DNA of 24,498 bases, taken from a virus. Position numbers and translations under genes: made by a program. Every line of letters starts with the position of its first letter. The first letter of the stretch is position 1. The stretch is from positions 1 through 24,498 of IMG/VR virus record IMGVR_UViG_3300042987_000307; one strand, written 5' to 3'. Shown here piece after piece: positions 13,289 through 22,154 of this stretch. The notes beneath the pieces are model-generated. The model had not been told where the DNA came from, made no database searches, and was given only the letters and a program-made list of their open reading frames with translations.

Positions 13289-16200
13289 CAAATCACCCCT
13301 GCATCAATATCAATTTCATTGAACAACAAACGATCATACAAACGTTCAAACTCTGGGTAGCGGGCAATAATCTGTTCCGCTGCCCCACGCAACCAGCCGC
13401 GAAGATCAGCAACCTTTTTGCCACCCAAACTAGATACGCCACGCTGGTTCGCTTCATTCAAAGCCTGCTGCCGAATTTGGAAATAAAGCCGCGCCCCTTC
13501 AGCCACAGGATTGCCGTCAAGCAAAGAGTCCTGCGCCGCTTGTTCTGCCTGCAACATCAGCGAAGGTTGCTTATTGATATCAACCGGCTGAGTTAGATAC
13601 CCGGGATACATTGAACCAATCGTGGCTCGAAGCATACGCAGATAATCCTGTTGATCGCCGGTCGGGTTCGGGCCTGCAAGACGGACAGCAGACTTATACA
13701 ACGATTTGCCGACAAGAGCCTGCGCTTCTTCGATCAGTTCGGACGGCTTCAACTTTTGGCGGCTACCTGTATTCAACTGACGTAGATACACCTGATAGTC
13801 AAAGTTCGTTCCAACAGGGGCGAAGTATCCAGCCACATCTTTATAGCGGGTGAACACGCTTCCGTTGGTGCGTTCAAAGTTACCGAACTCTGTCGACGCA
13901 TCCAGCCCACCAGCCGTTGCCTTTGACTTTCCTGCGACATACAGGAACGCATCCTCACCAAAGGTTTGCATAAACCGCGGGATAGCGGTGTCGTAGTTTT
14001 GTTTCTGCATATCGCGGAACGCGCGTGCTAGTTCTTTGGCGTACATATCGCCTTCGTTAGTCGGCACTTTGAATTCGATATCTGGGCGGGTAGGGCCGAC
14101 AGCCTGCCCAAGCGATCGCAACATCAGCAGCATCCGGGCGCGACCAGTAGCGTCAGCAAGCAGCCGTTCCTTTTCTGCCGGGTCTGTGAGATCGTATTTG
14201 CCTGTGGCTTGGAGAACTTGCATGACTTCAATAGTCATGTCACCCATCAGCCGGTTCTGTTCCGGGTCTTGTGTCGCAGCAATCAACTTTTGTGCCCACG
14301 ACGGAACAACTGTCAGATCGGGTTCGCCGTACGGTGCCAACAACTTTCGCACACCGTCTGCTTCAGGAAGTTTACCAAGCAGTTTGCTGGCGGCGATCTG
14401 AACCATCGGGCCGACACCCGGCACGACATTCAAACCCATCGTCAGGGTTTTCGCGGGGGCAGTCAAATTGACACCGGGAGTTGGCATCGCCCCCTGCAAC
14501 ACGCCACCGACGGACGCACCGCCAAGACCGCCAGCGACGGCCCCCTTTACGCCTCCAACAGCCAAACCGCCAAGAGCACCAATGCCACCAAAGTATGAGA
14601 CAAGTGGGCCGATTTGATCGGAGAATGGATAATGGAATGACCATTCACCTGACACCGGATCTTTCCAAAAGAAACCCTTGCCATCATTATCGGGGTCAGC
14701 GTTACGTAGTCCTTGAACGGTGAGGCCGACACGCTTGACGGTTTCGGGGTTGGACATGGCGATCTTTGCCCATGATGAGGTTACTTCTGCCCATGCCGAT
14801 CCGAATGGTGCGACAACTCGAAGGATGTCTGCGAAGTTTGATTTTTCGGCGGCGTTGTAGAACAGTCGTTTTGTTTCGTCTAATGCGAAACCTTTTGCGT
14901 ACGAGTCAATTTCAGCCAATGACAGTTTGCCTGTCGCTTGACCAGAGTTGATTTTATCAATAATCCGGCGTGTCAATGTTTGTTCTGAAACACCGATATC
15001 GCCCAAAAATTTTCCTGTCGCTGTGTCACCAATATATTTACGTAACCATTTTTCGCCAGCCTTCCCGCTAAGGCTAGACAAGCCGTCTTTCTTCGCGGCT
15101 TTCTCCAACGCCAGCCGGATATCCTGCAAGCCGCGCGCATCAACCTCATCAATCAGGTTGCCAATTTGCTTATAATAATACTGCCGGAATGCGGGAGACT
15201 GCATAAGGTATGCGGAACGCTTCGGATAAAGAGACGAGAAGAAATGATCGGTTGCCTTATCCCATCCAGCAAGCACTCTGCGTGTCTGAGCAGATTTCCC
15301 GCCCTCGCGCACTACATCAGCGATCTCTGCCCGATACTTATAAAATTCTTTTAGATCGGCACCTGAATCAATCAGTCGTTGGACGGCCTCATTCCATTCT
15401 TTGTCATATTCAATAGGTATACCGTTCTTGGTAACAAACATTGACAGTTCGGTTCCGTCCACGGCTGTGAACTTCCCATTGGCAACAGCGTCGACAAGCA
15501 ACTGGTTGTCGCGAGTTACATCCTTCAATCGTGGAGCAGCATATCCCTCCACAAAAAATCGGATACTGTCTTCGTTGAATGTTCCATCGGCGCGGATAAT
15601 GTCCGATGTGCCGACAACAAATGTCCCATCGCCTTTAGGGAATTCGCGGTTTGACCATCTTGCCTGAAGGCTCTTGAGATAGTTTTTTCCTTCGGTTGTT
15701 GTTTGCAGATGATAAATAACTTCGTCAGGGCGTGAACCCTGTGCCAACATACGAGTCACCAAATCATCATGGAGCAATGTCACTTCATCTTGAATACCTT
15801 TACGATATTTGGAACCAGCCGACCTATTTACAAAGTTCCATTCTTTCGACCGATATGCGCGTCGTTCGTTGAAAACAGGGTTCATATTCTCGCGCATTGT
15901 CTGACCAATGGCTTGCTTATATTCCGACACGCCGTTCCGCAACACACCTTCAGCGGTATCCTCAAAACCCCGCCCAAGTAAATCGCCCCTGAACTTCTTT
16001 TTCATTGCAATCTGAATCCATTGCAACGGATGGTAGACACCACCCTGTAGAGACGATTCGGATGACAGACGGAACGCAGAGTCCGTAAGGTTTCGCAATA
16101 CGTAACCGGGTGTCATGAGTGTCAGCGGTCGCCAGATTTCCTGCTGGAACGATTCGAGCATGGAAAATGGAAGTCGCAACTCTCCATATTTGGACGGATC

Positions 16201-17787
16201 AAATTTGCCTGTTTTGCCGGTGATCCAACCGACCTTTGAAACCATGCGTCGAATTTGTCTTGGGTCAGGAAGAACCATTTGTGCCATTTGAAGCATTTCA
16301 GATTCCAACGCTGCTGTCCCCAACGGGGCGTACACCAGTTGCGCATCTTGCAAAACTGTCCGTGCACCAAAATTAGTGGGATTTGCAGCATCGTCACCGG
16401 CACCATAAACCGCTTTATTCTCGGTGAAATCGCGCATCGACTGTTTAAACTTGGTAATCGCCTCGTCCGGCACATTCATCTTCTTCAACGCAGCAGTCAT
16501 CGCATCCTGAAACGCGCCAACAACTCCGTACATATCTTCTGGCGTACGGCTCACAACACCAGTAGATAGCGCGCGTGCATACCGGTCAACAAGTCCGATG
16601 CGTTCCTCGGGGTCAACCTTCAACAACATCAGATAGTTATTCATGTTCCTGATGGACTGCGCTGCATCGCGCGTATTCCCGCCATGCAAAACAATATGGT
16701 CGCCGGGAAGTGAATCAAACAGTTTCTTGATACCGGACGCGCGACCATTCGCGAAATCTGAATTCAACAATGATCGCTTGACATCATCAATACGTCCGAT
16801 GTTGATGTCCTTGATATTGCGTGGGCCTGATGTTCCGAGGGTGTCTTCCAACATTCGGAGAGTGTCGGCATCCGTTTTAGAATCAACGACATCAAACCAG
16901 AACTTCGGGTCGTCTACCTTCGGAAAAATAGACATCGCTTCATCGATGTTCTCGATGCTGGTTATTCGGCTGATAACAGCACGGCCCGACTTGGAACGCA
17001 ACCAGCCTGCAACTTTTGCGGTGTCGATAACGGCTGATTCTGCGTCTGCCAAACCTGCCAACGTACGCAAACCCGTCTGAGCCGACAACGCTTTCGCGCC
17101 ACCCTTGATTGCCGCGCCACCGGGAACAGCAGGGATCGCGATAGCCGCACTAGCATCAACCAAACCGGACAGAATGTTGTATTCCTTCGAGCCGGGTTGG
17201 GTGATGAGGCTTGCGAATCCGCGTCCGATAGTCCACGCGTGACCGTCAATTTCGCCGCGATATTCGCGGGCGCGTTGGGCCTGAAGTTCAGCGGCACGAC
17301 CACCCATGAACCAGCCGTCGCCAGCAACCTCATCGTTCGCAATCAAAGTACCGAGATCGGTAGAAATGAACCAGCCGTCAACCGAATCGTTCTCATCAAA
17401 AATCTGGGCGACACCACCCTGAACGAACTGTGGTACAAAGTTCAAACCAGCCATCGTCCAACGCGAACCAGTTTTCACCTTGTCATAAATATTTCGTTCC
17501 CACCACGACTTCTTCTTCTTCTCCGGTGGATTCTGAACAGCCTGTTTCGTCGCATCAATAATGATCTGCGCCGCACGATCAGCACCCATCGCCCCCACGC
17601 TGATCGCCTTCGACAACGACAACAACACCCCCGGCGAAGCGTACGGATGATCCCTGTACAAACTGCCAAGCGTTGACGCAACCTGCGGAGTAGAGGAACG
17701 TTCCATCTGCGCCAAATCGTTATCGATCTGACCTAACTCTTTTGCGATCTGATTTTCCTCATCAGGTGTGAAATCAAAACCCGACAT
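13288..17787 (-). CDS. Very large internal virion / ejection or tape-measure-type protein (1499 aa)
   Basis: The largest gene in the window. Charged start, a Lys run KKKKSWW at ~90-96, several short hydrophobic Ala/Gly-rich segments around 210-240 (ASAAIAIPAVPGGAAIKGG) and a longer Gly/Ala/Val hydrophobic stretch near 1060-1110 (GGIGALGGLAVGGVKGAVAG) able to insert in a membrane. Near 555 TPGYVLRNLTDSAFRLSSE and near 1000 VVAPFGSAWAEVTSSWAKIA are patterns I recall from giant phage internal proteins. No peptidase, lysozyme or polymerase motif is evident. TGATG overlaps join it to both neighbours. Position between portal and capsid fits an inner-core ejection protein as in T7-like phages, or a tape measure; sequence alone does not decide. 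Confidence 0.7.
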   Translation of the reverse strand: MSGFDFTPDEENQIAKELGQIDNDLAQMERSSTPQVASTLGSLYRDHPYASPGVLLSLSKAISVGAMGADRAAQIIIDATKQAVQNPPEKKKKSWWERNIYDKVKTGSRWTMAGLNFVPQFVQGGVAQIFDENDSVDGWFISTDLGTLIANDEVAGDGWFMGGRAAELQAQRAREYRGEIDGHAWTIGRGFASLITQPGSKEYNILSGLVDASAAIAIPAVPGGAAIKGGAKALSAQTGLRTLAGLADAESAVIDTAKVAGWLRSKSGRAVISRITSIENIDEAMSIFPKVDDPKFWFDVVDSKTDADTLRMLEDTLGTSGPRNIKDINIGRIDDVKRSLLNSDFANGRASGIKKLFDSLPGDHIVLHGGNTRDAAQSIRNMNNYLMLLKVDPEERIGLVDRYARALSTGVVSRTPEDMYGVVGAFQDAMTAALKKMNVPDEAITKFKQSMRDFTENKAVYGAGDDAANPTNFGARTVLQDAQLVYAPLGTAALESEMLQMAQMVLPDPRQIRRMVSKVGWITGKTGKFDPSKYGELRLPFSMLESFQQEIWRPLTLMTPGYVLRNLTDSAFRLSSESSLQGGVYHPLQWIQIAMKKKFRGDLLGRGFEDTAEGVLRNGVSEYKQAIGQTMRENMNPVFNERRAYRSKEWNFVNRSAGSKYRKGIQDEVTLLHDDLVTRMLAQGSRPDEVIYHLQTTTEGKNYLKSLQARWSNREFPKGDGTFVVGTSDIIRADGTFNEDSIRFFVEGYAAPRLKDVTRDNQLLVDAVANGKFTAVDGTELSMFVTKNGIPIEYDKEWNEAVQRLIDSGADLKEFYKYRAEIADVVREGGKSAQTRRVLAGWDKATDHFFSSLYPKRSAYLMQSPAFRQYYYKQIGNLIDEVDARGLQDIRLALEKAAKKDGLSSLSGKAGEKWLRKYIGDTATGKFLGDIGVSEQTLTRRIIDKINSGQATGKLSLAEIDSYAKGFALDETKRLFYNAAEKSNFADILRVVAPFGSAWAEVTSSWAKIAMSNPETVKRVGLTVQGLRNADPDNDGKGFFWKDPVSGEWSFHYPFSDQIGPLVSYFGGIGALGGLAVGGVKGAVAGGLGGASVGGVLQGAMPTPGVNLTAPAKTLTMGLNVVPGVGPMVQIAASKLLGKLPEADGVRKLLAPYGEPDLTVVPSWAQKLIAATQDPEQNRLMGDMTIEVMQVLQATGKYDLTDPAEKERLLADATGRARMLLMLRSLGQAVGPTRPDIEFKVPTNEGDMYAKELARAFRDMQKQNYDTAIPRFMQTFGEDAFLYVAGKSKATAGGLDASTEFGNFERTNGSVFTRYKDVAGYFAPVGTNFDYQVYLRQLNTGSRQKLKPSELIEEAQALVGKSLYKSAVRLAGPNPTGDQQDYLRMLRATIGSMYPGYLTQPVDINKQPSLMLQAEQAAQDSLLDGNPVAEGARLYFQIRQQALNEANQRGVSSLGGKKVADLRGWLRGAAEQIIARYPEFERLYDRLLFNEIDIDAGVI

Positions 17788-18185
17788 CAGTACCCGCGAT
17801 TCCCGTACTTAGAAATCATGTCAGCCAAATCCTCATTCGGGAACATCCGATACAACGTGCGGAGTTCTTCAACGACCTGATCGAAAGGGATGATGCGAGG
17901 AACAATGCCAGCCTGCTGACCGGTGGGGCCAGCACCAAAATCTGCTCCGGCAGTCAACGGTTCCGTTGGGCGTTCCGTAGGTCGGAACAACGGTTTCGCA
18001 CCCGGAACGGGGGCAGGTTGCTGTTGCGCTGCTTGTTGTGCTTGAACCTGAGCAGGGGCAGAACCGGGCGAGACAGCCTGCTGAGCCGCAGCCTGCTGCG
18101 CAGCCTGCCCGTAGGTTTGTCCGGTGAACGCCACCTTGCGGGTAGCAGGGTTACGAAGGTCGGAGCGATTCGGATAGTCAGCCAC
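17787..18185 (-). CDS. Small Pro/Gln-rich protein following portal
   Basis: A 132-residue protein beginning MADYPNRSDLRNP, then FTGQTYGQAAQQAAAQQAV (about 20-40), a Gln/Ala/Pro-rich disordered middle and a helical end (DQVVEELRTLYRMFPNEDLADMI). The GTG at 18185 is chosen over an in-frame TTG two codons earlier, because GGGAGG sits 6 nt before it and the resulting N-terminus matches a family I recall next to portal genes in actinobacterial phages. It starts 2 nt after the portal stop. The role is unknown; an adaptor or assembly factor is possible. Confidence 0.68.
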   Translation of the reverse strand: MADYPNRSDLRNPATRKVAFTGQTYGQAAQQAAAQQAVSPGSAPAQVQAQQAAQQQPAPVPGAKPLFRPTERPTEPLTAGADFGAGPTGQQAGIVPRIIPFDQVVEELRTLYRMFPNEDLADMISKYGNRGY

Positions 18186-18187
18186 GA

Positions 18188-19945
18188 TCAACCTCCCAAC
18201 TGTGCGAGCAACGATTCGATGCCGCCACCTTGACCCGGTGGTGCCATCGGAGCCTCAGCCCCCATACCGGGCATCGCCAAACCGGGCATACCCTCAGGTG
18301 CGCCAGCCGGAACTTCCTGAGCCTGACGTTCCTGCGCCTCACGATCAACCTCAGCAACAGCATCATACAAACTCTTGTTCTCCACCATCACCTTCTTGAC
18401 AAGGGATGCGAGATCAGCAGGCTGATATGGGCCTTGCGGGTTTGCGGCCTGCTGCTGAATCGAAGCAAGCAACGCGGCCTCCACACCTTCGGACACGATG
18501 CGATCATGTTCCATATCGGGGTCGGAGATCAGCGGATCAGCCTCACGTGCCGACTCTTTCGACATCAGACCAGTACCAACACGCTGACCCAACCCAATAA
18601 TCAGGTTGTTGACATCGGTACCGGCAGCCGAATATGCGACATAATGGAAGTCGGTTTCCCAAATCTTGTTCGGCGTGTAATCAACCTTGCCGGACGTAGC
18701 GCGACCGGGAATGAAGAACGACTTGGAAGCATCACCCCAATACGCTTTCTCAATCGCAATCGCGATCTTGTCTTCCTCCAACAACGATGACGCGAACAGT
18801 TCTTGTGCTTCCTGTACACGGAAATCGACGGTTGCTGCAAGTACGGATTCGCCGCGTCGGCCGGTACGAATGTTCGTAGCGGATTCGCCACCGAACTCTG
18901 CCGGGATCGCACCTTCCAGCCGTTCCTGCCGTTCAAGACGATCCAACGCCTGTTCGGTCTTATAGCCGGGGTTCACCTGCTGTGTGCGAAGATCGCCGCC
19001 CTTGACAACACCCAACAATCCTTCCTTGCCGGAAGCCAACTGGATGATCTCCGGGTTCTCACCGGGTCGAGCGACAAGATATTCGTCGGGGAAGATGCCT
19101 CGTTCAATAGCGATCTCGGTAAGAGCCTGCAAACGGGCGCGCGTGTAATACATACCGAGCAGCCCGTCAAACTGGCCGCGAGGCTTATTCAACGTGATGC
19201 GCTGCGGGATGACCGCCAACGGCACCCCAGCACGGTTGATGATGCGTTCCAACTCCACAAAATCGTGGCCCGCCCGCTGACTCGGAGTCAACGCAGGATC
19301 GTCCTCCATGCCCAACACACCCAACACGATCTCGTTCTCGTCCACATACTCCAAGATTGTGAACATCGTGTCGTACTCCACCTTGCCGACACGCAACACG
19401 CCGTCAATCAGATAGCCATAGTTGTGCAGCAGCCATGAGTACGGCTTGCGGTAGGTGAAGATGCAGTCGTACGGGACAGGATTCTCTAGATCGTCGGTCG
19501 GACACGGGTAGGTGTCCAACGGGTTGCGGATATGCCACTTCGGAGTGAGCGTCTTGAAATCAGGCTTCAAGATCACCGGACTGTTCGAGTAGGCGAGAAG
19601 ATGACGGGCGCGGCGACGCAACTTCATGTTCATCTTGTTGTGATCCCAGAACCCCAACATTGCCTTCTTGCGCAAAGAAGCCAAATCCTTAGAACGTTCC
19701 GACCCGTCCTTCAACGCCGGGAAAAACGGGGAAGGCATCGTGGAAGCCACCCGCATCGACATCTGATCCAAACCCTGTACCAGCAGGTTCGCTACCGAAG
19801 ACCGGGCGTTCCGATCCAACTCGTTCAACGGGATAATCACATCGCCATCGGCAAGTTCCCTGACAGCCTGCATCTGCTGGAACACCGGCCCAAGTTTCTG
19901 TCGGCGGCTCTTATAGATCGCGACAATTTCTTCGATAGATCGCAC
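18188..19945 (-). CDS. Portal protein
   Basis: A 585-residue protein expected to form the dodecameric DNA gate at one capsid vertex. The N-terminal half has the usual pattern: early helices, GDVIIPLNELDRNARSSVANLLVQGLDQ region (~34-60), RVASTMPSP, then the clip-type section with WHIRNPLDTYPCP. The later NIRTGRRGE, a Gln/Ala-rich helix and a Pro/Gly/Met-rich tail also fit. It starts with GTG, 5 nt after AAGGAG; a nearby ATG is in another frame. It follows the terminase gene by 41 nt, and a stem in that gap covers part of the ribosome-binding site. Confidence 0.9.
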   Translation of the reverse strand: MRSIEEIVAIYKSRRQKLGPVFQQMQAVRELADGDVIIPLNELDRNARSSVANLLVQGLDQMSMRVASTMPSPFFPALKDGSERSKDLASLRKKAMLGFWDHNKMNMKLRRRARHLLAYSNSPVILKPDFKTLTPKWHIRNPLDTYPCPTDDLENPVPYDCIFTYRKPYSWLLHNYGYLIDGVLRVGKVEYDTMFTILEYVDENEIVLGVLGMEDDPALTPSQRAGHDFVELERIINRAGVPLAVIPQRITLNKPRGQFDGLLGMYYTRARLQALTEIAIERGIFPDEYLVARPGENPEIIQLASGKEGLLGVVKGGDLRTQQVNPGYKTEQALDRLERQERLEGAIPAEFGGESATNIRTGRRGESVLAATVDFRVQEAQELFASSLLEEDKIAIAIEKAYWGDASKSFFIPGRATSGKVDYTPNKIWETDFHYVAYSAAGTDVNNLIIGLGQRVGTGLMSKESAREADPLISDPDMEHDRIVSEGVEAALLASIQQQAANPQGPYQPADLASLVKKVMVENKSLYDAVAEVDREAQERQAQEVPAGAPEGMPGLAMPGMGAEAPMAPPGQGGGIESLLAQLGG

Positions 19946-19952
19946 TCATGCT

Positions 19953-19977
19953 CCTTAGGGCAGACTTGCCTGTAAGG
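19953..19977 (-). promoter_or_regulatory. Stem covering the portal ribosome-binding site
   Basis: In leftward RNA CCUUA (19973-19977) pairs with UAAGG (19953-19957), and GGCA (19967-19970) with UGCC (19959-19962), around a 4-nt loop. UAAGG is the first part of the UAAGGAG site of the portal gene. The CCCTAAGGAG decamer here is identical to that before the major capsid gene. Confidence 0.5.
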
Positions 19978-19986
19978 ATACACGAT

Positions 19987-21987
19987 TTATCCTGCTAGGA
20001 AGGAAGGTCGCCACATTCGAGGGGGCAGTTTCGGTTCAGACAGTTTCGGTGCGTGCAACAGCATGAACCAGAGTGCCATCGCGAGGTCGGTGCCCCGTTT
20101 CTTATCTTTCGTCCACGTTACCAGTTCGTCTACCAACGCCAACGTTTTCCAGTTCGCTGTGAGCGTCGGTAGGCGAAGGGAGCCGGAACGGACGACCGGT
20201 GGGATGAGGGCTTCCAAACCGAGATTTTCGTCCAGTTTGTTTCGGCTGGTGGTGTGCGGGATGATGATGACCTGCCGTAACGCCTGCCAGCGGCGTACGA
20301 AATCGTGGGCGAGAAGGAATCTTTGGGCGGCGTTGACTTCGACAACGATGTGGGAGACGGGGTAGCCGGAATCTTCTGCTCGTTGCACCCAGTCTTCAAG
20401 GATGCCGATGTACTGTCCGGTGGACATATTGTACCCGAGGAGTTCTTCGGCGGTCAGTTTGACTCGTTCGAGGTCTACGACGTGGTAGAGGCCGAGGTCA
20501 GGTTGAACGATTGTCCAGATCACACCCCAAAAGTTTGCGGGTGACGGGTCGACGGTGATAATGGATACCCACGGGGAGGCAAGGTCGCGTCGAATCCAGC
20601 CGGGTTGCCGATCCCGGTCAATACAACCCTGATAGAACACCCCGTCCATTCCCTGCCCACCAACCAGCATCGGACGTTCAACCAACTGGTAGTCGGTATC
20701 AATGTTTTCTTGCTGATAGACAACCCGGAACTTGTTGGGCTGGTTGTGTTTGATGAACGACAAGTCTTTCCACGGGAGACGCACCGGATCGAGTAGCGGG
20801 CCGTCAGGCCACGCTTTCGAATTTTTTGAGCGGGACTTAGGGCCGGAATCCAGTTCCTCGTAGTACGCCTTGTAGGTGATGTGATGGTATTTCTGCTTTT
20901 TTACGGGGTCGCGCAGGCGTTCTTCCACGGTTGCGTCCTCGCCGGAAGCGTCGTCTTCTTCGTCGATGTCGTCGTAGGTGACTTTGTTGAGGCAATGGGC
21001 GTACAGGTCGCCGGGGCCGAGCCGCTGCCCGATCACGGCTACCAGCCCGCCCGGATCGCAGCGGGCTTCAGCCATCGAGTCCCACCGTTCAAGTAATCGG
21101 TCGCGGGCCACGGACTCTTTAGCGTTTTCTGGGGAAGCCACGTCATCAAAAAGACACAGGTCAGCACGGTGACCGATGAACTCGGAGTCAATACCGTACG
21201 CCGAGACGGTGGGTTCCTTGTTGTCCAGCCCCGAAAGACCAGTTTGCTCCACAATGAACTCCTCGGCACGCCACAACGACCCCGAAGCAGTCGGTTTAAA
21301 CCTGCCATAGTCCTGCGCGAGACATCCTTCAGCGTCAATAGCCAGCCCCTTGCGCACCAACTCGGGGTCAGCGATCAGGCGGGTAGGTCGTTCAAGGGTT
21401 TCGCGGATACGACGCGAGTACATTTTCGCCAAAGTTTGCGAAATCGAGCCGATGAGCACACGGATCGCCCGGTTGCGGACGATACACCAGACGGCAACAT
21501 CATGAAACAGCGTTGATTTACCTGCGCCGGGGGGACAGTTCAGAACTAGGAACTCTTTTTCTTCGGACTCTAGGTACTGAACGATCTGGTATGCGGCTTC
21601 TACCTGCCACGGCGACGGAACACGCCCCAAATAAACGCGTCGAAAGTAGTCGAAATCATCCCAGCCGCGTTTCGCCCGATCCGAAAGCCTGTCGTAAGGA
21701 ATGACCGGAGGCAACTCGGCAATACTGTCAATCTCAGTACGGAGCCTTTGAATGTCCCGACCAGACGGATTCGCCTTAACAATGGCAGTTTTCTCTGCCA
21801 TTTCCGCAACCTGCAACTCAGCCTGCAACCGGCGACGTTTCGCATCCCACTTCTGCCCCGTGTTGTAATGAATCCCCGCAATCTTGCAGGCTTCCTTGAT
21901 CGAGATGCCCGCAGCACGCGACTCCCAAAACCGCACCTTGTCGGCTTGCGACACCTCACGGCGACCGCTGTTATTCGTACCGCTCAT
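19987..21987 (-). CDS. terL: Terminase large subunit with N-terminal helix-turn-helix
   Basis: A 666-residue DNA-packaging motor. Residues ~12-55 contain a helix-turn-helix (GISIKEACKIAGIHYNTGQKW) like those of small terminases or homeodomain-type recombinases. The ATPase follows: Walker A PPGAGKST (152-159), Walker B DLCLFDD (276-282). The nuclease domain has VDPS (Asp480), VVEVN (Glu550) and TDLAMALW (Asp634), a plausible acidic triad. ATG at 21987 is preferred, with AGGA 6 nt upstream; an in-frame extension to 22092 would overlap the promoter and a strong hairpin and adds a non-conserved 35 residues. No separate small-subunit gene is seen in the window. Confidence 0.92.
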   Translation of the reverse strand: MSGTNNSGRREVSQADKVRFWESRAAGISIKEACKIAGIHYNTGQKWDAKRRRLQAELQVAEMAEKTAIVKANPSGRDIQRLRTEIDSIAELPPVIPYDRLSDRAKRGWDDFDYFRRVYLGRVPSPWQVEAAYQIVQYLESEEKEFLVLNCPPGAGKSTLFHDVAVWCIVRNRAIRVLIGSISQTLAKMYSRRIRETLERPTRLIADPELVRKGLAIDAEGCLAQDYGRFKPTASGSLWRAEEFIVEQTGLSGLDNKEPTVSAYGIDSEFIGHRADLCLFDDVASPENAKESVARDRLLERWDSMAEARCDPGGLVAVIGQRLGPGDLYAHCLNKVTYDDIDEEDDASGEDATVEERLRDPVKKQKYHHITYKAYYEELDSGPKSRSKNSKAWPDGPLLDPVRLPWKDLSFIKHNQPNKFRVVYQQENIDTDYQLVERPMLVGGQGMDGVFYQGCIDRDRQPGWIRRDLASPWVSIITVDPSPANFWGVIWTIVQPDLGLYHVVDLERVKLTAEELLGYNMSTGQYIGILEDWVQRAEDSGYPVSHIVVEVNAAQRFLLAHDFVRRWQALRQVIIIPHTTSRNKLDENLGLEALIPPVVRSGSLRLPTLTANWKTLALVDELVTWTKDKKRGTDLAMALWFMLLHAPKLSEPKLPPRMWRPSFLAG

Positions 21988-22007
21988 CGTGTTCCTAGTG
22001 TAAAGCA

Positions 22008-22035
22008 GAAAGGCCGCCCCAAAGGGCGACCTTTC
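22008..22035 (-). terminator. Terminator-like hairpin in the terminase leader
   Basis: A 12-bp stem (22008-22019 with 22024-22035) with a 4-nt loop. In leftward RNA it is fully paired with one G-U; in rightward RNA that pair is A-C. It is followed by CUUUC and then UGCUUUA, a modest U-rich run. It lies between the leftward promoter and the terminase start, so it would act as an attenuator of late transcription or shield the mRNA 5' end. A smaller AAACC/GGTTT stem lies just upstream (around 22055-22070). Confidence 0.6.
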
Positions 22036-22083
22036 CGACAATGGGGGAGAAGCGTAAACCGAGGAGGTTTCCGTTCCAACACG

Positions 22084-22111
22084 AGTATACACCTTGACAC
22101 GACAAGTGCAA
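22084..22111 (-). promoter_or_regulatory. Leftward late promoter before terminase
   Basis: On the minus strand TTGCAC (22106-22111), 16-bp spacer, TATACT (22084-22089). It has the same layout as the promoter before scaffold. Its -35 lies inside the spacer of the rightward promoter, so the two cannot both be occupied by RNA polymerase. Confidence 0.6.
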
Positions 22112-22121
22112 GTGCTATGCT
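22094..22121 (+). promoter_or_regulatory. Rightward promoter before the replication gene
   Basis: TTGACA (22094-22099, perfect -35), 16-bp spacer, TATGCT (22116-22121). The spacer holds a direct repeat AAGTGC AAGTGC, and CAAG-N7-CTTG (22109-22123) forms a small dyad over the -10 that could be an operator. The leader to the ATG at 22155 is about 27 nt. Confidence 0.65.
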
Positions 22122-22154
22122 TGTGAGTGGGGAAAGAAATCTACGAGGAGGAAT

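Noticed and set aside
21988-22092. 35-residue N-terminal extension of the terminase
   Set aside because: It would overlap the leftward promoter's start region and the 12-bp hairpin, lacks a ribosome-binding site and looks non-conserved; the ATG at 21987 has AGGA upstream.
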